Positions 30,055-39,552 of a stretch of 64,000 nt of DNA are shown piece by piece. The DNA is taken from NCBI GenBank assembly GCA_021788365.1, contig JAJYKS010000004.1, positions 59,499 through 123,498 of the forward strand. The letters are read 5' to 3'. A program made the translations under genes and the position numbers. Positions within the stretch are counted from its first letter, which is position 1, and each line of letters begins with the position of its first letter. This DNA is from a bacterium (lineage in GTDB: Bacteria; Patescibacteria; Microgenomatia; UBA1400; UBA12108). The notes below the pieces were generated by a model. It ran no database searches. It was given only the letters and a program-made list of their open reading frames with translations, and was not told the origin of the DNA.

Positions 30055-33000
30055 TGAAAAATATTCTCGACTTTAAAGGTCTCAAGATCCAACTCGCCTC
30101 TCCCGACACGGTTCGCTCCTGGTCGTTTGGTGAAGTCACAAAACCAGAAACCATTAACTATCGTACCTTAAAGCCCGAAAAAGATGGCTTGTTCTGCGAG
30201 CGCATCTTCGGACCAACCAAGGACTACGAGTGTTACTGCGGCAAATACAAACGCATCCGTTACCGTGGTATTGTCTGTGACAAATGTGGTGTCGAAGTTA
30301 CCCAGAGCCGCGTGCGCCGCGAGCGCATGGGTCACATCACCCTAGCCGCTCCAGTCGCGCATATCTGGTATTTCAAGGGCGCGCCGAGCAAATTGTCCCT
30401 CATCATGAACATTGCACCAAAATCGCTATCTGCTGTTGTTTATTTCTCAAAATACTTGGTCTTGTCCGTCGACAAAGACGAAAAGGCCAAGGTAATCGAG
30501 CATTTGGGTGCGTCCCACGCCGATGCAATAAGTGGCTTAGACGACAAAGCCAAAGCAGCAATGGAAGATATAAAGAAATCGCTCGAAAAAGGTGAAAGCG
30601 AAACAGCAAAAAACGCCGCCAAACGCCAGATAGAGAAGGTCCGCGAGGAACTGGTAGCCGACAAAGATTCTTTAGATGAGATCTACAAAACCGTGACCGG
30701 CATGGTCAAACGCATCGTTCCCGGTACCATTATTTCCGAAGACGAATATCTAAAACTTGAAGAATATGAAAGCGTCTCTCACCTCAAAGTCGGCATGGGT
30801 GCCGAGGCCATACTCGAATATCTCGAGGGACTGGACATCCAAAAGCTCTCCAAAGACTTGAAAGAAGAGATGAAGGCAGAGAGTGCCGGCGTTCGCCGCA
30901 GCAAGCTCGCCAAACGCTTAAAGGTCGTAGATGGTCTCAAAAATGCCGGCCTTGCTCCCTCATGGATGGTCTTAAAAGTGCTACCCGTCTTGCCACCAGA
31001 ACTTCGTCCCATGGTGCAACTCTCCGGTGGCCGCTTCGCCTCGTCTGACCTAAACGACCTCTACCGCCGCGTCATAAACCGTAACAACCGCTTAAAACAC
31101 CTCATAGATCTTGGCGCTCCCGAGATTATTCTTCGTAACGAAAAACGGATGCTGCAAGAGGCGGTCGACAGTTTGATAGACGCTTCTCAAGCGAAGACTT
31201 CCCGCCGCCGTGTGGTGAAACCGTTGCGATCCCTTTCCGACATGCTCTCCGGTAAGCAAGGTCGTTTCCGTCAGAACTTGCTCGGTAAACGCGTCGACTA
31301 CTCTGGCCGCTCGGTCATTGTCGTCGGTCCTGAGCTCTCCCTCGACCAGTGTGGTCTCCCCAAAGACATGGCGCTTGAGATGTTCAAGCCGTACGTGTTG
31401 CACGAACTTATAGAGGCCGGTATTGCCCCCAACGTCAAGAGCGCAAAACACGCCATAGAGCGCAAAGACCCGATGGTTTTTGACATCTTGGAGCGTATTA
31501 CCAAAGATCACCCAGTTTTGCTAAACCGCGCACCAACGCTGCACAAGCTGGGTATTCAGGCATTTTATCCAGTATTGATAGAAGGTAACGCCATTCAACT
31601 GCACCCCTGTGTCTGTGCTGGTTACAACGCCGACTTCGATGGTGACCAAATGGCAGTGCACGTCCCACTCTCTACAACGGCGGTTGACGAGGCCAGATCG
31701 CTTATGCTTGCGGAAAATAATCTCCTAAAGCCAGCCAACGGCAGTCCCATCACCGTGCCAAACAAAGAGATGGCCCTTGGTTGCTACTACCTGACAAGCT
31801 TCGACCCCGACGCTCCCTTCGTCGAAACAATTTTTAGTGACAAAGCCGAGGCTTATGCCGCTCACGAAGCAGGTCGGGTGAGTCTTCGACAGCCCGTTAA
31901 GGTACGCGTGGATGGGAAGATTGTAGAATCATCCGTCGGCCGCCTCATCTTCAATGATGCGCTACCTGCAGATTTTGGCTTCATGAACGAAAGTATTAAT
32001 GCCAAAAAGATCACCGACATCATTAAGGAGGCAATCCGCCTCTTCGACAATCATAGCGTTGCTGCGCTGGTAGACAAGATCAAATCTATTGGCTTCAACT
32101 ACCTAACTGGCTCGGGGCTTTCCGTGGCGGTCTCCGACAACATCATGATCCCTGAAAAAGCGGCCATGATCAAAGAGGCCGACGAACAGGTCAACAAGAT
32201 CCTAGAAGCCTACAACCAAGGTCTCTTGACCGAGGAAGAAAAGCGCCGCAACTCATTTGAGGTATGGATGGAGACGACCGAAAAAATCGCCAACGCCACT
32301 TGGGACAAATTCGACGAGCGAAACGCGGTCAAAATAATCATAGACTCAGGTGGTACTCGTGCCTCCCGCGACCAGGTAAAGCAGCTCTCTGCTATGCGTG
32401 GCTTGGTGGTCGACCCCCTAGGCAAGATCGTGGAAATGCCGACCAAAAGTAACTTCCGCGAAGGTCTCTCGATCTTCGAATACGTGACCTCGTCTCGCGG
32501 CTCTCGCAAGGGTTTGACCGACTCGGCACTGAAAACCGCCGACGCCGGTTATCTCACACGCCGCTTGGTCGACGTCTCACATACCTCGATTATCCGCGAG
32601 GACAATTGTGGCACCGAGGAATTCTTGACAATCGAAGCTGGTGGCAAGCGCGGCAAACAATTTGAGAAGCGCGTTTTGGGAAGAGTGTTGGCGCATACTG
32701 TCAAAGACCCAGTTTCCAAAGAGGTGATCGCCAAGAAGGGTGAGATCATAGATGATCGTCTCGCCGCTCGCATGTATGAAGCTGGCGTCTCTGTAGACGT
32801 ACGCTCGCCGCTAACATGCAAATCCCGCTACGGCCTCTGTGCCACTTGCTATGGCTGGGACTTCTCGACTCGCAAATTGGTCGAAATAGGTACTCCCGTC
32901 GGCGTCGTTGCCGCCCAGAGTATTGGCGAGCCAGGTACCCAGCTGACCATGCGGGTGAAGCATGCCGGTGGTATTGTCGGCTTGGACGTGACACAAGGCT

Positions 33001-33716
33001 TGCCGCGCGTCGAAGAATTGTTCGAAGCGAGAAACCCCAAAGTGCAAGCACCTCTAGCCACGATTTCCGGAAAAGCCGCACTCGAATCAGTTGCGGATGG
33101 GACGAAAGTTACCATAACTGCAACCGGTGAAAAGGGTGTTTCCGAGGAGCACTTTATCCCGGCAACTCTCACACTTGCGGTGAAAGATAAAGAACTGATT
33201 GCAGCCGGTGTAGCCCTGGCAGAAGGGCCACAAAACATTCAGGAAGTCTTGAAGGTTCGTGGTATTCGCGCCGCTCAAGTGTATCTCATTCAAGAGATCC
33301 AGAACGTCTACGAATCCCAAGGGATTCCGATCTCCGACAAGCATTTTGAGGTAGTTGTCCGCGAGATGAGCTCCAAAGTAAAGATCGAGGAGCCGGGTGA
33401 TACAGCTTTGATACCCGGCGAGATTGTCGATCGTTTTGCATTCGAGAAAGAAAACGAAGCGGCACTGGCTGCAGGCGGCGAACCGGCGACAGCAGTCTCG
33501 ATAATTCTCGGAGTAACCCGCGCAGCACTGCACACGCAGTCTTGGCTCTCGGCAGCCTCCTTTGAGCAGACAACAAACGTCCTTTCCGATGCAGCCTTGG
33601 TTGGCAAAGAAGATGCGCTCCTTGGCTTGAAGGAAAACGTTATTATTGGTCGCCTGATCCCGACGGACCCTGTCCGAGCAGCCTCTCTCGTTCCAGGCGG
33701 GTCTATGGTACAATAA
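30051..33716 (+). CDS. rpoC: RNA polymerase beta' subunit
   Basis: RpoC carries the active-site magnesium. The 1221-residue protein has the N-terminal zinc finger (Cys61, 63, 76, 79), the lid and rudder, the NADFDGD motif with Asp528, 530 and 532, the bridge helix and trigger loop (SIGEPGTQLTMR) and the second zinc site (CKSRYGLCATCYG). The ATG at 30051 overlaps the rpoB stop as ATGA; ATG at 30054 is an alternative. Translation is probably coupled to rpoB. Confidence 0.98.
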   Translation: MMKNILDFKGLKIQLASPDTVRSWSFGEVTKPETINYRTLKPEKDGLFCERIFGPTKDYECYCGKYKRIRYRGIVCDKCGVEVTQSRVRRERMGHITLAAPVAHIWYFKGAPSKLSLIMNIAPKSLSAVVYFSKYLVLSVDKDEKAKVIEHLGASHADAISGLDDKAKAAMEDIKKSLEKGESETAKNAAKRQIEKVREELVADKDSLDEIYKTVTGMVKRIVPGTIISEDEYLKLEEYESVSHLKVGMGAEAILEYLEGLDIQKLSKDLKEEMKAESAGVRRSKLAKRLKVVDGLKNAGLAPSWMVLKVLPVLPPELRPMVQLSGGRFASSDLNDLYRRVINRNNRLKHLIDLGAPEIILRNEKRMLQEAVDSLIDASQAKTSRRRVVKPLRSLSDMLSGKQGRFRQNLLGKRVDYSGRSVIVVGPELSLDQCGLPKDMALEMFKPYVLHELIEAGIAPNVKSAKHAIERKDPMVFDILERITKDHPVLLNRAPTLHKLGIQAFYPVLIEGNAIQLHPCVCAGYNADFDGDQMAVHVPLSTTAVDEARSLMLAENNLLKPANGSPITVPNKEMALGCYYLTSFDPDAPFVETIFSDKAEAYAAHEAGRVSLRQPVKVRVDGKIVESSVGRLIFNDALPADFGFMNESINAKKITDIIKEAIRLFDNHSVAALVDKIKSIGFNYLTGSGLSVAVSDNIMIPEKAAMIKEADEQVNKILEAYNQGLLTEEEKRRNSFEVWMETTEKIANATWDKFDERNAVKIIIDSGGTRASRDQVKQLSAMRGLVVDPLGKIVEMPTKSNFREGLSIFEYVTSSRGSRKGLTDSALKTADAGYLTRRLVDVSHTSIIREDNCGTEEFLTIEAGGKRGKQFEKRVLGRVLAHTVKDPVSKEVIAKKGEIIDDRLAARMYEAGVSVDVRSPLTCKSRYGLCATCYGWDFSTRKLVEIGTPVGVVAAQSIGEPGTQLTMRVKHAGGIVGLDVTQGLPRVEELFEARNPKVQAPLATISGKAALESVADGTKVTITATGEKGVSEEHFIPATLTLAVKDKELIAAGVALAEGPQNIQEVLKVRGIRAAQVYLIQEIQNVYESQGIPISDKHFEVVVREMSSKVKIEEPGDTALIPGEIVDRFAFEKENEAALAAGGEPATAVSIILGVTRAALHTQSWLSAASFEQTTNVLSDAALVGKEDALLGLKENVIIGRLIPTDPVRAASLVPGGSMVQ
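33706..33714 (+). promoter_or_regulatory. Possible internal promoter before rpsL
   Basis: TGGTACAAT forms an extended -10 element ending 9 bases before the rpsL ATG. It spells the last rpoC codons (Met-Val-Gln-stop), so coincidence is possible. No -35 box is present. Confidence 0.3.
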
Positions 33717-33723
33717 GGAACTT

Positions 33724-34137
33724 ATGCCAACAGTAAATCAACTAGTCCGTCACGGACGCCAGGAAAAGCCTAAAAAACGGAAAGCCATTGCGCTCCGCCG
33801 CGGCTACAACGCCACCAAACGAAAAATGGTGGAGTATCCCTCGCCGCAAAAGCGTGGCGTTTGTACCATAGTCAAAACCATGACACCCAAGAAGCCGAAC
33901 TCGGCGCTTCGCAAGGTTGCCCGTGTCCGACTCTCAAATAAGCAAGAAGTGACGGCCTACATTATGGGTGAGGGCCACAACTTGGCCGAGCACTCCGTCG
34001 TTCTGGTCAGGGGCGGCCGCGTCAAAGACTTACCAGGCGTAAAATATCACATTGTTCGCGGAAAATACGACACTGCTGGCGTAGAAAACCGCAAGACCTC
34101 TCGTTCCAAATATGGAACCAAGAGGCCGAAGAAATAA
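33724..34137 (+). CDS. rpsL: Small ribosomal subunit protein uS12
   Basis: uS12 lies at the decoding centre. The 137-residue protein has the diagnostic TPKKPNSALRKVARVRL and VRGGRVKDLPGVKYHIVRG segments, with the lysines tied to streptomycin response and the aspartate that is methylthiolated in some bacteria. The ribosome site AAGGAA stands before the ATG, 7 bases after the rpoC stop, placing rpsL in the rpoBC transcription unit. Confidence 0.97.
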   Translation: MPTVNQLVRHGRQEKPKKRKAIALRRGYNATKRKMVEYPSPQKRGVCTIVKTMTPKKPNSALRKVARVRLSNKQEVTAYIMGEGHNLAEHSVVLVRGGRVKDLPGVKYHIVRGKYDTAGVENRKTSRSKYGTKRPKK

Positions 34138-34145
34138 CCTTATTA

Positions 34146-34176
34146 TTTGATAATTGAAAATTAAAATTGGAAATAA
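34146..34176 (+). repeat. A/T-rich AAATTG-type repeat before rpsG
   Basis: Words TTGATAATTG, GAAAATT and AAAATTGGAAAT fill the rpsL-rpsG gap. The same word set lies before fusA, rplN, rpsD and the 18568 gene. Confidence 0.55.
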
Positions 34177-34182
34177 AGAGAT

Positions 34183-34659
34183 ATGAGAGCAAAATCAGCA
34201 GGCGTCAAAAATATACTCCCCGATACAAGGTATAACTCGCTCGAAGTAGCGAAGCTTATAAACCGCAGCATGATCGACGGTAAAAAGAGTGTCGCCGAGG
34301 CGAACGTTTACAAAGCCATGGATATTGTCGCCGAGAAGTCTGGCGCTAAAGCGCTGGATATCCTTTTAGCAGCCCTCGGCAACATAAAGCCGAAGACCGA
34401 GGTACGCTCCCGCCGTGTCGGTGGAGCCGCCTACCAAGTACCTATGCCTGTCTCACCACGCCGCCAATTCTCATTATCTATCCGCTGGCTTGTCGAATAC
34501 GCGTCCGCTCGCAGCAGCTCCGAATACCACACGTTTGCCGAGAAATTAGCAGCCGAAATCATGGACGCCTACAACAACGTAGGGAACGCCATCAAAAAGC
34601 GCGACGACGTCCACAAAATGGCAGAAGCCAACAAGGCCTTCGCCCACTTCCGCTGGTAA
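34183..34659 (+). CDS. rpsG: Small ribosomal subunit protein uS7
   Basis: uS7 nucleates assembly of the 30S head. The 158 residues match the family over their length, with the conserved NIKPKTEVRSRRVGGAAYQVP and the end KKRDDVHKMAEANKAFAHFRW. The AAAGAG motif before the ATG is the likely ribosome site. Its stop directly abuts the stop of a minus-strand gene, and fusA is displaced by 1.5 kb, so the usual rpsL-rpsG-fusA-tuf order is interrupted by two inverted genes. Confidence 0.97.
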   Translation: MRAKSAGVKNILPDTRYNSLEVAKLINRSMIDGKKSVAEANVYKAMDIVAEKSGAKALDILLAALGNIKPKTEVRSRRVGGAAYQVPMPVSPRRQFSLSIRWLVEYASARSSSEYHTFAEKLAAEIMDAYNNVGNAIKKRDDVHKMAEANKAFAHFRW

Positions 34660-34971
34660 TTATTTTCCCTGCACGACCGACAGCACAAGTCCCACCACAA
34701 TGCCGATCATGAGGAGATTCCCGAGCCCGCCGACCGCAATCACCCCCAGCACTGATAAGATCCACAAAACAACCAGCACCCACACGATCTGTCGGAGCGG
34801 TCCGCCTAGGCTCGAAGCAATCCAAACCAATATTCCAATTACCACCAATTTTTCAATGGTGAGATTAAATCCCAAAACGCTGAGCGAAGGGAAATGGGGG
34901 AGTGTCAGCCATGGCACCCGGATGATGCCTAGGATCCATAACACCACCAAAATTGCGATGAGTTCTGCCAC
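34660..34971 (-). CDS. Small multi-span membrane protein
   Basis: The 103-residue protein is almost entirely hydrophobic, with about four membrane segments (near residues 3-19, 41-57, 62-79 and 83-99). Conserved-looking Gly/Pro turns separate them. No family is recognised. It runs convergent to rpsG, with stop codons touching, and it follows tgt on the same strand with a 5-base gap, so it is probably co-transcribed with tgt. Function unknown. Confidence 0.65.
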   Translation of the reverse strand: MAELIAILVVLWILGIIRVPWLTLPHFPSLSVLGFNLTIEKLVVIGILVWIASSLGGPLRQIVWVLVVLWILSVLGVIAVGGLGNLLMIGIVVGLVLSVVQGK

Positions 34972-34976
34972 AAGTT

Positions 34977-36014
34977 CTATCCTAGCACACGCAACTTTTC
35001 CATAAGTTGGGCATAAAACCGCAAGTTATGGATCGAAGCCAGGCGATACGAAAGCGTATCGCCGATGGTAAATAGATGATTCACATACGCCCAGTCATAG
35101 TGGGTACAGGTGTAGCAATCACAGGAGGTCTCGGGCGCGTGCGCCGCATTCTTCGTCGTATATTTGAGTCCTTCTCCAGTCCAGAAATAGAGTCGGTTAT
35201 GCCGCGCGTCACGGGTGGGTATAACACAGTCAAAAATAGTCCAACCTAAGCGGTATGCGGCAACAATGTCAGAAGGCTTTCCTATCCCGAGGCCGTACAG
35301 GAGATACCCCGCCGGTGCCTCCTCCGCCATGATTTTTCCCGACTCCTCGTCAAACGTCCCGTCCGGTTTTACCGGCCAGCCGCCCCAACCAAATCCGTCG
35401 AACCCGATTCTGGCAAGCTCCCTCGCACACCTGCGGCGCAAATCTGGGTAGAACCCACCCTGCACGGGAGCAATCAAATACGGTCGCTTTTCTTTTGGTA
35501 TCTGCAACTTTTGGCACACCTCGTCAAATGCCAGTTTGCTCCGCGTCGCCCAGAGTATCGTCCGGGTAACCGTTTCTTCCGCCTGCTCGTAGGTGGCCTC
35601 AGGCGGCGTAAAGTCATCGAGCACCACACAAAGATCGGTGCCAAGCGCGAGCTGATATTGAATTGATTCTTCTGGGGTAAGAAGGAGAGTAGGAGAATTT
35701 TCAGGCTTAAAATAAACACCATCGTCGGTCACTTTTCCACCCATTTTCTTGACGAGACTCATCACCTGGAATCCACCGGAATCGGAGATAGTAGCGCCGT
35801 CCCAGTGCATGAAAGTGGCAACGCCGCGAAGTGCGGTCATCTGCTCGGCAGGTATCATCCTCCACAGGTGGTACGTGTTTACAAGCACACCCGGCGTCCC
35901 GGTAGTGGCTACATCCACGCTATCGACTCCTTTTACAACCGCGCGCGTCGCGTCGGGAAAAAAGAGGGGGAGCGGCAGCTCTCGTCCGTCCCGCGTGTGA
36001 AATGTTAGTTGCAT
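34977..36014 (-). CDS. tgt: tRNA-guanine transglycosylase family protein
   Basis: TGT replaces guanine 34 in certain tRNAs with preQ1 or queuine. The 345-residue TIM barrel keeps ATISDSGGFQVMSL (general-base Asp), FDCVIPTRDARHN (nucleophile Asp) and the zinc site CDCYTCTHYDWAYVNHLF. Two pocket segments differ from typical bacterial enzymes: GGLAVGE reads GGWPVKPD, and FDECTPYP reads LDDFTPPE. The substrate may therefore differ. The start at 36014 lies 7 bases from a TATACT box; an in-frame ATG at 36044 would include the promoter. It is divergent from fusA. Confidence 0.9.
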   Translation of the reverse strand: MQLTFHTRDGRELPLPLFFPDATRAVVKGVDSVDVATTGTPGVLVNTYHLWRMIPAEQMTALRGVATFMHWDGATISDSGGFQVMSLVKKMGGKVTDDGVYFKPENSPTLLLTPEESIQYQLALGTDLCVVLDDFTPPEATYEQAEETVTRTILWATRSKLAFDEVCQKLQIPKEKRPYLIAPVQGGFYPDLRRRCARELARIGFDGFGWGGWPVKPDGTFDEESGKIMAEEAPAGYLLYGLGIGKPSDIVAAYRLGWTIFDCVIPTRDARHNRLYFWTGEGLKYTTKNAAHAPETSCDCYTCTHYDWAYVNHLFTIGDTLSYRLASIHNLRFYAQLMEKLRVLG

Positions 36015-36021
36015 AGTGCGA

Positions 36022-36027
36022 AGTATA
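36022..36027 (-). promoter_or_regulatory. -10 box of tgt (leaderless)
   Basis: TATACT on the minus strand ends 7 bases before the ATG whose A is at 36014. The -35 region is weak. Confidence 0.5.
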
Positions 36028-36037
36028 GCGTACCTTC

Positions 36038-36066
36038 TCGACAAACGCGCTCGAGTACTCTAAAAT
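36038..36066 (+). promoter_or_regulatory. Promoter of fusA
   Basis: TCGACA (36038-36043), a 17-base spacer and TAAAAT (36061-36066). The leader is about 80 bases. It is divergent from and close to the tgt promoter. Confidence 0.65.
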
Positions 36067-36118
36067 ACAACCTACCTCATTCCCATGAGCAATTATTTGT
36101 CGCCAGTTTTCTTTTTCT

Positions 36119-36150
36119 TTGAAAATTGGAAATTGATATTTGGAAATTGA
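36119..36150 (+). repeat. A/T-rich AAATTG-type repeat before fusA
   Basis: GAAAATTGGAAATTGATATT and TGGAAATTGA stand directly before the fusA ATG at 36154. No purine-rich Shine-Dalgarno site other than GGAAAT is seen. Confidence 0.55.
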
Positions 36151-36153
36151 ACT

Positions 36154-38280
36154 ATGGGTACCGTCAAAACCAGTCACCGTGAACTGCCGATGGACAAGAT
36201 TAGGAACATCGGAATTATCGCCCACATCGACGCGGGTAAAACCACAACCAGTGAACGCATTCTTTTTTACACTGGCAAGTCATATAAAATCGGTGACATC
36301 GACGAGGGCAACACCCAGATGGACTGGATGGAGCAGGAGAAGGAGCGCGGCATCACGATCGTCTCAGCTGCAACGACGACATTTTGGACACCTCAGATCC
36401 CCGGCTCACTTTTTACCGATGAACACCGCATCAACTTGATAGACACCCCAGGGCACGTTGACTTTACCGCCGAAGTGGAGCGTTCACTCCGTGTTTTGGA
36501 TGGCGGCGTCACCGTCCTCGATGGCGAAGAAGGTGTCCAAAGCCAGTCTGAGACGGTGTGGCGCCAGGCCGATAAATACAAAGTCCCTCGTCTCTGTTTT
36601 GTGAATAAAATGGACAAGCTAGGTGCTAATTTCCAGCACACCCTCGACGACATTCACGAAAAGCTAGGCGCCAAGACCGCCGTCGTGGCCTACCCCATTG
36701 GCGCCGAAAATACCTTTAGGGGCGTCGTACTCCTTCTCGAGCGAAAAGCTCTTATATGGGCTGGTGATGAAACCGGCGCCAAATACACCGAAGAAGATAT
36801 ACCAGCCGATATAAAAGACGAAGTCGAAGCCGAGCGGGCCAAACTCCTCGAGTCTATCTGTGAAACTGACGACACACTCCTTGAAAAATACCTAAGTGGT
36901 GAAGAGCCAACCGTACCGGAGTTAAAAAAAGCACTTCGTGCAGCCACCATTGCCTACAAACTGGTCCCCATCTATTGCGGGAGCAGCTTGAGGAACAAAG
37001 GTGTTCAGCCCCTATTGGATGGTGTCGTCGACTACCTCCCATCTCCCATGGACGTACCGCCAGCCGAAGGGACACTTCCCGACAGCGAAGAAAAGACAAC
37101 GCGCGCCCCCGACGTTAAAGGTCCCTTCGCCGGCCTAGCCTTCAAGATCCAAGCAGATCCGCATGTAGGCAAACTTACCTACGTCCGTATCTACTCAGGT
37201 CGTGTCGACTCCGGTAGCTACATCTACAACGCCACCCGCGACGTAACAGAACGCGTCGGCCGTCTACTCCTCATGCACGCCAATGACCGCGAAGAGATTC
37301 CCTTTGCCGAGGCAGGTGAGATCGTCGCCATCGTTGGCCTCAAAGACACCAAAACCGGAGACACACTCTGCGACAAAGATCATCCCGTCGTTCTCGAGGG
37401 TATTAGCTTTACCGAGCCGGTGATTTCCTTGGCTATAGAGCCCAAGACCAAAGCTGACCAAGAGAAGATGGGTATCGCTCTCCAGCGTTTGGCCGAAGAA
37501 GACCCAACATTCAAGGTAAAAAGCAATCACGAGACCGGCCAAACATTGATAGCCGGCATGGGGGAGTTGCACCTCGAAGTCTTGGTGGATCGCATGAAAC
37601 GAGAATTCAAGGTAGACGCGAATGTCGGCAATCCTCAGGTAGCCTACAAAGAGACCATCGGAAAAGAAGCCGAAGCCGAGGGTAAGTATATTCGGCAGTC
37701 AGGTGGCCGTGGTCAGTATGGTCACTGTTTCCTCCGCATTAAACCCTTGGGCCGTGGTGAGGGTTACAAGTGGGTAAACTCAATTGTCGGCGGTGCAATC
37801 CCGAGAGAGTTCATTCCTGCCATAGAAAAGGGTGTCAAAGAAGCGCTGGAAAACGGCGTTATTGCCGGGTATCCCTTGGTAGACATCGAGGTTGAGCTCT
37901 ACGACGGCTCTTATCACGAAGTAGACTCCTCAGAAATTGCCTTCAAGATCGCCGGCTCTATGGCGCTACAGTCTGCGGTGAAAGCTGCTGCCCCCATAAT
38001 CCTCGAACCGGTGATGAAACTCGAGATCACGACCCCTGAAGAATTCATGGGTGACGTCATCGGCGATGTTTCTAGCAAGCGCGGCCAGGTCTTAGGAACC
38101 GCCCAGCGCGGCAACGTACGCGTCATAACAGCCATGGTTCCCTTGGCAGAGCTCTCTCGCTATGTTACAATATTGCGCAGCATGACCCAGGGTCGCGCCA
38201 GTTCATATATGGAGATGAGCCATTACGAACCCGTCCCCGGTAATATTGCTGACAAAATTATTAATAAAGAAACAAACTAA
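36154..38280 (+). CDS. fusA: Elongation factor G
   Basis: EF-G is the GTPase that drives ribosome translocation. The 708-residue protein has the P-loop IIAHIDAGKTTTSERILFYTG, the switch region QEKERGITIVSAATTTFW, DTPGHVDFTAEVERSLRVLDG and NKMDKLG, then domains II-V (including GELHLEVLVDRMKREF and SGGRGQYGHC). The ATG at 36154 adds 12 residues before a second candidate ATG at 36190. It is followed by tuf after 9 bases. Confidence 0.97.
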   Translation: MGTVKTSHRELPMDKIRNIGIIAHIDAGKTTTSERILFYTGKSYKIGDIDEGNTQMDWMEQEKERGITIVSAATTTFWTPQIPGSLFTDEHRINLIDTPGHVDFTAEVERSLRVLDGGVTVLDGEEGVQSQSETVWRQADKYKVPRLCFVNKMDKLGANFQHTLDDIHEKLGAKTAVVAYPIGAENTFRGVVLLLERKALIWAGDETGAKYTEEDIPADIKDEVEAERAKLLESICETDDTLLEKYLSGEEPTVPELKKALRAATIAYKLVPIYCGSSLRNKGVQPLLDGVVDYLPSPMDVPPAEGTLPDSEEKTTRAPDVKGPFAGLAFKIQADPHVGKLTYVRIYSGRVDSGSYIYNATRDVTERVGRLLLMHANDREEIPFAEAGEIVAIVGLKDTKTGDTLCDKDHPVVLEGISFTEPVISLAIEPKTKADQEKMGIALQRLAEEDPTFKVKSNHETGQTLIAGMGELHLEVLVDRMKREFKVDANVGNPQVAYKETIGKEAEAEGKYIRQSGGRGQYGHCFLRIKPLGRGEGYKWVNSIVGGAIPREFIPAIEKGVKEALENGVIAGYPLVDIEVELYDGSYHEVDSSEIAFKIAGSMALQSAVKAAAPIILEPVMKLEITTPEEFMGDVIGDVSSKRGQVLGTAQRGNVRVITAMVPLAELSRYVTILRSMTQGRASSYMEMSHYEPVPGNIADKIINKETN

Positions 38281-38289
38281 GGAGCCCAT

Positions 38290-39477
38290 ATGGCAGACGC
38301 CGCTAAATATGTACGCAACAAACCACACGTAAACATCGGTACGATTGGCCACGTCGACCACGGTAAAACCACGCTTACCGCCGCCATCATGACCGTACTC
38401 TCCAAAAAGGGTATGGCACAGGCTAAGAAATACGAAGACATCGACAACGCCCCTGAAGAGCGCCAGCGCGGTGTCACGATTAACCTCTCCCATCAGGAAT
38501 ACGAGACCGAGAAACGCCACTACGCCCACATCGATGCTCCAGGTCACGCTGACTACATTAAGAACATGATTACCGGTGCCGCCCAGATGGATGGCGCCAT
38601 CCTCGTGGTTGCCGCAACCGATGGCCCCATGCCTCAGACCCGCGAGCACATTCTTTTGGCAAAGCGTGTTAACGTGCCGAAGATCGTCGTTGCCTTAAAC
38701 AAATGCGACATGGTCGACGACCCCGAGCTTCTTGACCTCGTTGAGATGGAGATTCGTGATCTCTTGAAGAAATACGACTATCCCGGTGACGAAGTTCCGA
38801 TAGTTCGTGTCTCAGCGCTAAAAGCCCTCGAAGGTGACGCCAAATGGGAAGAGAAAGTCATCGAGCTCATGAACAAGGTAGACGAATACATCCCCACCCC
38901 TGAGCGCGCCCTCGACAAACCCTTCCTCATGCCTGTCGAAGACGTCTTCTCCATTAAAGGTCGTGGCACCGTCGCAACCGGTCGTATCGAGCGCGGAGTG
39001 GTCAAAGTCGGCGAGGAAGTCGAAGTTGTCGGTATGGGCAAGGATAAAAAGTCCGTGGTCACCGGCGTCGAGATGTTTAGAAAGCAACTTGACGAAGGTC
39101 AGGCCGGCGACAACGTTGGTCTCCTCCTTCGCGGTATCGAGAAAGACGATATCGAGCGCGGTCAGGTTATTGCCAAACCCGGCAGTATCAAGCCCCACGC
39201 AGAATTTGAGGCTGAGGTATACGTTCTTACCAAGGAAGAGGGTGGCCGTCACACGCCGTTCTTCTCCGGATACAAACCTCAGTTCTACCTCCGTACGACC
39301 GATGTAACGGGCGAAATCAAACTCCCCGAAGGCGTCGAGATGGTCATGCCTGGCGACAACGCCAAGATGTCCGTGAAACTGATAGTTCCGGTAGCCATGG
39401 AAGAGGGTCTGAACTTCGCTATCCGCGAAGGTGGTAAGACCGTCGGTGCCGGTGTCATTACGAAGATAACTGCTTAA
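38290..39477 (+). CDS. tuf: Elongation factor Tu
   Basis: EF-Tu delivers aminoacyl-tRNA to the ribosome. The 395 residues include the P-loop GHVDHGKTTLTAAI, the effector segment APEERQRGVTINLSHQEYET, DAPGHADYIKNMITGAAQMD and NKCDMVDD, and the beta domains II and III end in ITKITA. An AAGGAG site precedes the ATG. It is the last gene before the structured leader of the S10 cluster. Confidence 0.98.
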   Translation: MADAAKYVRNKPHVNIGTIGHVDHGKTTLTAAIMTVLSKKGMAQAKKYEDIDNAPEERQRGVTINLSHQEYETEKRHYAHIDAPGHADYIKNMITGAAQMDGAILVVAATDGPMPQTREHILLAKRVNVPKIVVALNKCDMVDDPELLDLVEMEIRDLLKKYDYPGDEVPIVRVSALKALEGDAKWEEKVIELMNKVDEYIPTPERALDKPFLMPVEDVFSIKGRGTVATGRIERGVVKVGEEVEVVGMGKDKKSVVTGVEMFRKQLDEGQAGDNVGLLLRGIEKDDIERGQVIAKPGSIKPHAEFEAEVYVLTKEEGGRHTPFFSGYKPQFYLRTTDVTGEIKLPEGVEMVMPGDNAKMSVKLIVPVAMEEGLNFAIREGGKTVGAGVITKITA

Positions 39478-39552
39478 ATCCGGGGTAACTCGGGGACCAA
39501 TTCGGGACCACCCGGATATGGTCAGGCAGCGGTCGCCCTAGGTGACCGCTGC
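39478..39552 (+). promoter_or_regulatory. Two-stem leader before rpsJ
   Basis: ATCCGGG (39478-39484) pairs with CCCGGAT (39511-39517), and GCAGCGGTC (39526-39534) pairs with GACCGCTGC (39544-39552) around a 9-base loop. No T tract follows. The stems lie between tuf and rpsJ at the head of the S10 cluster, the site where uL4 controls its own operon in E. coli; whether that applies here is unknown. Confidence 0.6.

Noticed and set aside
33706..33714. Strong promoter for rpsL
   Set aside because: TACAAT there spells the last rpoC codons and no -35 box is present. It is kept only as a low-confidence feature.
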